From positions 51,071 to 115,070 of the forward strand of contig JAPFDT010000054.1 of NCBI GenBank assembly GCA_026169815.1: a stretch of 64,000 nt of DNA. Direction: 5' to 3'. Below the pieces are notes generated by a model, which saw only the letters and a list, made by a program, of their open reading frames with translations, had not been told where the DNA came from and searched no databases. This DNA comes from Pseudogracilibacillus sp. (GTDB lineage Bacteria > Bacillota > Bacilli > Bacillales > Amphibacillaceae). Both the position numbers and the translations under genes were made by a program. Positions 59,271 through 64,000 of the stretch are shown here, in pieces (the stretch's first letter is position 1; the number at the start of each line of letters is the position of its first letter).

Positions 59271-61076
59271 TTATACTAAATCGTCCGTTAAACGGATAAA
59301 TTCTTCGACATCTGCAACCATTAAATCAATACCAGCTTGCCAAAAATCTTGTTGCGTTATGTCTACGTTTAAATGTTTTTTCGCTAATGCTTCTACTTCC
59401 ATTGCTCCTGTATCTTTTAATAATGCAATATACTTTTCTTCAAATGCTGTCGGATTTTTTACATACTCTGCGTATATTCCTAAACTAAATAAATATCCAA
59501 ACGTGTACGGGAAATTATAAAACGGTACACTATCAATGAAAAAGTGCAATTTACTACTCAAAAATGATGGATGATAACTTGCTAAACTTTCTCCATATGC
59601 TTTTCGTTGCGCTTTTTCCATTAATTCATTTAAGCGTTCTTGTGACACAATTCCATCTGCTCTTTCTGTATAAAATGCATCTTCAAATAAAAATCGTGCA
59701 TGAATATTTAAAAACATCGCCGTAGCCGTTTCTAATTTTGCACCTAAAAGCATTACTTTTTCTTCATCGGAACGAGCTTGATTAATCGTCGCATTATCGA
59801 TAATTGTCTCGGCAAAAGTACTTGCTGTTTCTGCTACATTCATCGCATAACGCTGATGTAAATAAGGTTCATCTTTTAGTACATCACTGTGAAACGCATG
59901 ACCTAATTCGTGTGCCAATGTACTAACATCACTAGGCGCTCCAGTAAATGTCATAAAAATTCGTGATTCATCCCATTCCGGTAAAGATGTACAATAGCCG
60001 CCAGGACGTTTATGCGGACGATCTTCTGCTTCTACCCAGCGATTTTCTAGGGCTTGTTTTGTAAAGTGACTTAATTGAGGCCCAAATGACTCGAAATGTT
60101 CTAAAATAAATTCACTTGCTTCGTCGTAAGTATATGTTGTTGCACTCACATTACCTAAAGCAATTGGTGCATCGACATCTTGCCATGCTAATTTTTCCAT
60201 GCCGAGTAATTGAGCTTTGCGCTCTAAATATGTCAGAAAGGCTTGCTTATTATCCGCTACAGCTCCCCACATGGCATCTAATGTTTCCCTAGTCATTCGG
60301 TTATATTCTAAAGGAACTTCTAAATGATGATTGTATCCGTGCGCTTTTTGTAATGTTAAACGATATCCAGCTAAATGATTTAACGTATCTGTAAAAATTG
60401 GCGCATGTTTATCCCAAGCTGCTTCCCAATTTTCAAAAAGTTGTTGACGAACAGCCCTGTTTGAATCTGCATACATACGATTCATTGCTTGTCCTACCGA
60501 TAATTCTGTCGTTTTCCCTGCTTCATCTGTAAAAGGAATCGTCATAATAGAAACAATTGTATCGTATAAACTACTCCAACCTGCTAGACCATCTGGGTTT
60601 AAATCTGCTATTAACGTTTCTTCTGCTTCTGATAAAAGTCGCTTACCTTGATCGCGTATTTCATTAAGACGAAACGATACCTTGTTTACTCGTTCATCTT
60701 TTAATAGATTTTTCCAAGTGTCATCGGAAATGGCGATAAGTTTTTTCGTAAATGTATTTGCTAGTTTTTGTAACTCACTTGATAGTTTCATAATTTGCCC
60801 CATTACGACATTTGCGTGCGTATCATTCATGTTAGCATCATGTGCCATCGTAACAAAAGTACGTGCTTGCCCTAAACTTTTAACAATGGATTCATTTTCG
60901 ACTAATAGATTCATTAATTCATCTGAATTAACTTCTTCTGTTGGATTCCAATTCGTTAAATTCGCTTCATATGTATTCATGCTTTGTTCAGTATTCTTTA
61001 GCTTTTCTTGTAATGCTGAGGATTTGGTTCCTCCAGCAAAAATACTTTCTAAATCCCACGTGTTTTCATATCTCAT
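59271..61076 (-). CDS. pepF: Oligoendopeptidase F (M3B)
   Basis: About 601 residues. The zinc motif H-E-x-x-H is in STLAHELGHAFHSDVL, followed by a downstream Glu in the E-T-A-S-T-FAE segment VAETASTFAETI. M3 oligoendopeptidases cut oligopeptides of 7-17 residues in the cytoplasm. ATG 61076 is preferred over the GTG at 61088, which would overlap the AAGGAGTG ribosome site. C-terminal FSLGIYAEYVKNPTAFEEKY fits PepF. Confidence 0.94.
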   Translation of the reverse strand: MRYENTWDLESIFAGGTKSSALQEKLKNTEQSMNTYEANLTNWNPTEEVNSDELMNLLVENESIVKSLGQARTFVTMAHDANMNDTHANVVMGQIMKLSSELQKLANTFTKKLIAISDDTWKNLLKDERVNKVSFRLNEIRDQGKRLLSEAEETLIADLNPDGLAGWSSLYDTIVSIMTIPFTDEAGKTTELSVGQAMNRMYADSNRAVRQQLFENWEAAWDKHAPIFTDTLNHLAGYRLTLQKAHGYNHHLEVPLEYNRMTRETLDAMWGAVADNKQAFLTYLERKAQLLGMEKLAWQDVDAPIALGNVSATTYTYDEASEFILEHFESFGPQLSHFTKQALENRWVEAEDRPHKRPGGYCTSLPEWDESRIFMTFTGAPSDVSTLAHELGHAFHSDVLKDEPYLHQRYAMNVAETASTFAETIIDNATINQARSDEEKVMLLGAKLETATAMFLNIHARFLFEDAFYTERADGIVSQERLNELMEKAQRKAYGESLASYHPSFLSSKLHFFIDSVPFYNFPYTFGYLFSLGIYAEYVKNPTAFEEKYIALLKDTGAMEVEALAKKHLNVDITQQDFWQAGIDLMVADVEEFIRLTDDLV

Positions 61077-61206
61077 TTTATTCCACACTCCTTATTTATA
61101 GTGTACTTGTTTTTTTAAGTCTTTGTAAAATTATTATGAGCTGCGACAACTGTCGATGAGCATGAGGAAATATGTCAGGATGGACAGGTTTATTTGCCAG
61201 TAAAAA

Positions 61207-61242
61207 AAGATAGTTGCCTGTTAAAGTTTGTGCAACTATCTT
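61207..61242 (-). terminator. Terminator of the DegV-family gene
   Basis: AAGATAGTTGC/GCAACTATCTT, a perfect 11-bp stem around a 14-base loop, followed by TTTTTTT on the minus strand. Confidence 0.85.
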
Positions 61243-61257
61243 AGTTTATGTTTATGT

Positions 61258-62103
61258 TTATGTTGTTTTTAACCATGACACAGCCATTGTTCCATATCCA
61301 GCATGGACGCCTGCGACTGGTACTAATGTTTCGATTGGTACTTTTATTTGTTCATTAATTGCTTGAATGTCTTCTTTCCATTTTAATGCTCGTTCTTTTG
61401 CTCCTGCATGCATAACGCAGATCTCTTTTAATTGATATTTATCAATCGCTTCAGTAATTATTTGGAAAAAGCGACTTTCAGCACGTTTTTTCGTACGGAC
61501 TTTATCTTCTACGATAACAGTTCCATCATCAAATCCTAGAATGAGGTTAATATTTAGTAAACTAGCAAAAATCGCTTGTGGTGTACTCACTCGTCCACTT
61601 CGTTTCATCTGTTCTAAACTAGATGGTAATAAAAACATTTCTGCTTCATCAGGATAGGTATGGAGTTTGGCAACGATTTCTTCATAACTTTTTCCTTGTT
61701 CTTTTAACTCTATGCCATTACGAATCATTTTTCCTAAAGCGTATGCTCCCATTTTTGAATCAATGACTTCAACTGGAAAACCTGTCTGTTTTGAAGCAAC
61801 TTTAGAACTTTCATATGTTCCTGTTAATGCTTTTGAAGCGTGAATCGCGATTCCATAGTCATACTTTTCTTTTAATTCCTCGTAAAGTTCAATAAACTCT
61901 CCAAAGGCCGGTTGACTCGTCATCGCACCTTCACCATGCTCTTTTAACTTTTCATAAAATTCATCTGCAGTTAACTCGATATTTTCTTTATATGATTTAC
62001 CGTTAACGATTACATTCAATGGTAAAACGTATATATCATGTTGTTTAATAAATTCCTCTGAAAGACCACATGTACTGTCTGTAATCCAAGCACATTTTTG
62101 CAT
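61258..62103 (-). CDS. DegV-family fatty-acid-binding protein
   Basis: About 281 residues. The DegV N-terminal motif is WITDSTCGLSEEFI, then TSQPAFGEFIELYEEL and LSSSLEQM-like LPSSLEQMKRSGRVS. DegV proteins bind fatty acids; FakB members deliver them to the kinase FakA for incorporation in phospholipid. No fakA gene is in the window. ATG 62103 follows GGGGAG. Confidence 0.9.
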   Translation of the reverse strand: MQKCAWITDSTCGLSEEFIKQHDIYVLPLNVIVNGKSYKENIELTADEFYEKLKEHGEGAMTSQPAFGEFIELYEELKEKYDYGIAIHASKALTGTYESSKVASKQTGFPVEVIDSKMGAYALGKMIRNGIELKEQGKSYEEIVAKLHTYPDEAEMFLLPSSLEQMKRSGRVSTPQAIFASLLNINLILGFDDGTVIVEDKVRTKKRAESRFFQIITEAIDKYQLKEICVMHAGAKERALKWKEDIQAINEQIKVPIETLVPVAGVHAGYGTMAVSWLKTT

Positions 62104-62215
62104 CTTTACTCCCCTTATGTCGAACACTATATTTGATGTTGCTTAATTACAATATATAGATTTTTTTAATTTTTATCAATTAACAATACCGTTTTCAGAA
62201 CCTAGTTGAAAAAGT

Positions 62216-62231
62216 CATGACAAATGTCATG
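62216..62231. promoter_or_regulatory. Perfect palindrome upstream of the DHA2 exporter gene
   Basis: CATGACA-AA-TGTCATG, a 16-bp perfect dyad 152 bases before the exporter start and just upstream of a TATAAT box (at about 62308). TetR- and MarR-type repressors of drug exporters usually bind such sites. No regulator gene is in the window. Confidence 0.4.
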
Positions 62232-62382
62232 CTGTTAATGCTTTTTTTATAACATTATTTTTTAAAAAAGTAAAACCATATTATATACACTTTCTAAGTT
62301 GTTGTGCTATAATTATCTAGTTCAAAAAAATTACTCTAACCCATGAAGAGTTTATTAATATTAGATAGGAATGATTTAAACT

Positions 62383-63852
62383 ATGTCTGATCAACATGAT
62401 TCTAAAGAATATGAATTTTTAGCAGATGATCCGAAAGTAAAGGTATTACCGATTATGCTTTCGTTAATTATTGGTGCTTTTTTTGCGATATTAAATGAAA
62501 CATTATTAAATATTGCTTTAACTACTTTAATGAAGGAATTTAGTATTACCCTTCCTACTGTACAATGGATGGCGACAGGTTTTATGCTTGTTATGGCTGT
62601 TGTTATTCCAATCTCAGCTATTTTATTACAATGGTTTACGACGCGGCAGTTATTTTTAGGTACGATGACTGTGTTTACAATTGGTACGATTATTTGTGCA
62701 ACAGCAATCAATTTTCCGATTTTATTATTCGGACGATTAATTCAAGCAGTCGGAACTGGATTATTATTACCGATAATTTTCAACGTATTTTTACTTATTT
62801 ATCCACCGCATAAACGTGGAAAAATTATGGGTATTATCGGTTTAGTTATTATGTTTGCACCAGCAATTGGTCCGACGTTATCTGGAATTATCGTACAATA
62901 TTTAGGTTGGCGCTATTTATTTATTAGTGTCATTCCCTTTGCATTGTTTTCAATTCTTTTTGCATGGAAATATTTAATTAACGTATCAGAAGTAACGAAA
63001 CCTAAGATTGACGTTATCTCGATTATTTACTCAACAATCGGCTTTGGTGCACTTGTCTACGGATTTAGTTCTGCAGGAGAAAGTGAGGCAGGTTTTTATA
63101 GTCCTAGTGTATATCTTACTATTTTCGTTAGTATTATTGCGCTCATTCTATTTTCACTTCGTCAATTTAAATTAGACGATCCTGTTATGAATTTACGTGT
63201 CTTTAAATACCCGATGTACACACACTCTGTCTTTATGTTTGTCATTATTATTATGGCAATGTTCGCTTCAGAAATTATTTTACCAATTTATATGCAAGGA
63301 TCATTAGCTCTGTCAGCTGCAACAGCGGGATTAATTCTTTTACCTGGAAGTATTTTAAATGGAGCAATGTCACCTTTTATGGGGCATATGTTTGATAAAT
63401 TTGGACCTCGTGTATTAATGATACCAGCAACGTCTGTGTTAGCGGGAACAATGTTTATGATGAGTCGTTTAACAACAGATTCACCATTATGGATGATTGT
63501 TGTCGGCTATATTTTATTAATGTTATCTGTTTCTGCAATTATGATGCCTGCTGAAACGAATGGATTAAACCAATTACCAAAACATCTTTATCCACACGGA
63601 ACAGCTGTCATGACAACATTACAACCTGTTGCTGGAGCAATTGGAGTCTCAGTTTTCGTTAGTATTATGAATGCAAGACAACTACATTTCTTAACGAACG
63701 CAAATAATCCTGAACATCCTGATACAATAGACCAAGCAATGGTTGCAGGAGTTGAACTCGTTTATTTAATTGCTTTTGCTATAGCGATTATTGCAGTTAT
63801 TTTAGCATTATTCGTTTACCGTGCGACACCTTTAAATTTAGAAGATAAATAA
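62383..63852 (+). CDS. MFS drug exporter, DHA2 family (EmrB/QacA-like)
   Basis: A 489-residue transporter with fourteen membrane helices, matching DHA2. It has LNETLLNIALTTLMKEFSIT near residue 38, QWMATGFMLVMAVVIPISA, GRLIQAVGTGLLLPI (motif B), RGKIMGIIGLVIMFAPAIGPTL (motif C) and LGWRYLFIS. Substrates are typically toxic compounds, exported by proton antiport. TAGGAATG precedes the ATG. Confidence 0.92.
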   Translation: MSDQHDSKEYEFLADDPKVKVLPIMLSLIIGAFFAILNETLLNIALTTLMKEFSITLPTVQWMATGFMLVMAVVIPISAILLQWFTTRQLFLGTMTVFTIGTIICATAINFPILLFGRLIQAVGTGLLLPIIFNVFLLIYPPHKRGKIMGIIGLVIMFAPAIGPTLSGIIVQYLGWRYLFISVIPFALFSILFAWKYLINVSEVTKPKIDVISIIYSTIGFGALVYGFSSAGESEAGFYSPSVYLTIFVSIIALILFSLRQFKLDDPVMNLRVFKYPMYTHSVFMFVIIIMAMFASEIILPIYMQGSLALSAATAGLILLPGSILNGAMSPFMGHMFDKFGPRVLMIPATSVLAGTMFMMSRLTTDSPLWMIVVGYILLMLSVSAIMMPAETNGLNQLPKHLYPHGTAVMTTLQPVAGAIGVSVFVSIMNARQLHFLTNANNPEHPDTIDQAMVAGVELVYLIAFAIAIIAVILALFVYRATPLNLEDK

Positions 63853-63926
63853 AGCAACTGAGACTAACTATATAAAGTCAAACAATATTTTAAGCATTTT
63901 AAAGTAGAAATTTAAGCGTGACAAAT

Positions 63927-63974
63927 AAGCCTGATGATAGCTTCATTTTAAAAATGGAGTTATCTATTAGGCTT
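63927..63974 (+). terminator. Terminator after the DHA2 exporter gene
   Basis: AAGCCT…AGGCTT with an inner ATAGCTTCATTT/AAATGGAGTTAT arm (some G-U pairs), followed by CTTTAT. Located 75 bases after the stop. Confidence 0.75.
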
Positions 63975-64000
63975 CTTTATATGCTTGTCCCTTTCGAAGT

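Overview
The window is AT-rich DNA of a low-GC Bacillota, most likely a Bacillaceae relative (Oceanobacillus/Virgibacillus/Gracilibacillus type; genus not resolvable here). The signs are Gram-positive ribosome binding sites, thiN, a YumC/YcgT-type ferredoxin reductase, a YfmR-type ABC-F protein, PepF, DegV, and intrinsic terminators between almost all units.

Region by region. 1-4260: the 3' end of an exopolysaccharide cluster (polymerase/ligase fragment, GT4 glycosyltransferase, epimerase, polysaccharide deacetylase, FemAB-like acyltransferase), followed by a hairpin and seven in-phase 20-bp tandem repeats. 4647-15061: an accessory, partly decayed stretch. It holds thiN, a Vga-type ABC-F gene behind an attenuator with a three-codon uORF, a 5'-truncated histidine kinase, a Fur-boxed ferredoxin reductase, an AraC regulator, a copZ fragment, a small-peptide locus, a Phd/RelE toxin-antitoxin pair, and broken DUF6933/pRiA4b and PaaI genes. 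15233-18638: HtpX, a lipoprotein and ExoA.

18.7-47.1 kb is an integrated Tn916-family conjugative element (ICE) of about 28.4 kb. It uses a large serine recombinase instead of the Tn916 tyrosine integrase and sits in the 3' end of a 23S rRNA uracil methyltransferase gene (rlmD/rumA). The displaced chromosomal tail of that gene is still readable in front of exoA, while the element supplies a replacement tail at the other end. Transfer genes (orf23 to orf13) run right to left with an oriT-like region between orf21 and orf20. Cargo includes two ArdA antirestriction proteins, a BceRSAB-like peptide-antibiotic resistance module, a Vga(A)-like ABC-F gene with its own three-codon uORF attenuator, an orphan C5 methyltransferase, and a three-gene operon C5 methyltransferase-DUF262-HEPN that looks like a restriction/abortive defence system.

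47.1-64 kb is ordinary chromosome: rlmD, a DUF2207 membrane protein, rlmA, an MFS exporter, a SEC-C protein, a YfmR/Uup ABC-F protein, a membrane protein, a lipoprotein, a FrnE-like DsbA protein, PepF, DegV and a DHA2 drug exporter.

The most notable items are the paired three-codon uORF attenuators on two Vga-like genes, the fully reconstructable ICE insertion with its gene-tail swap, the MTase-DUF262-HEPN operon, and a 49-bp orphan copy of the tcpC 3' end flanking the resistance cargo.
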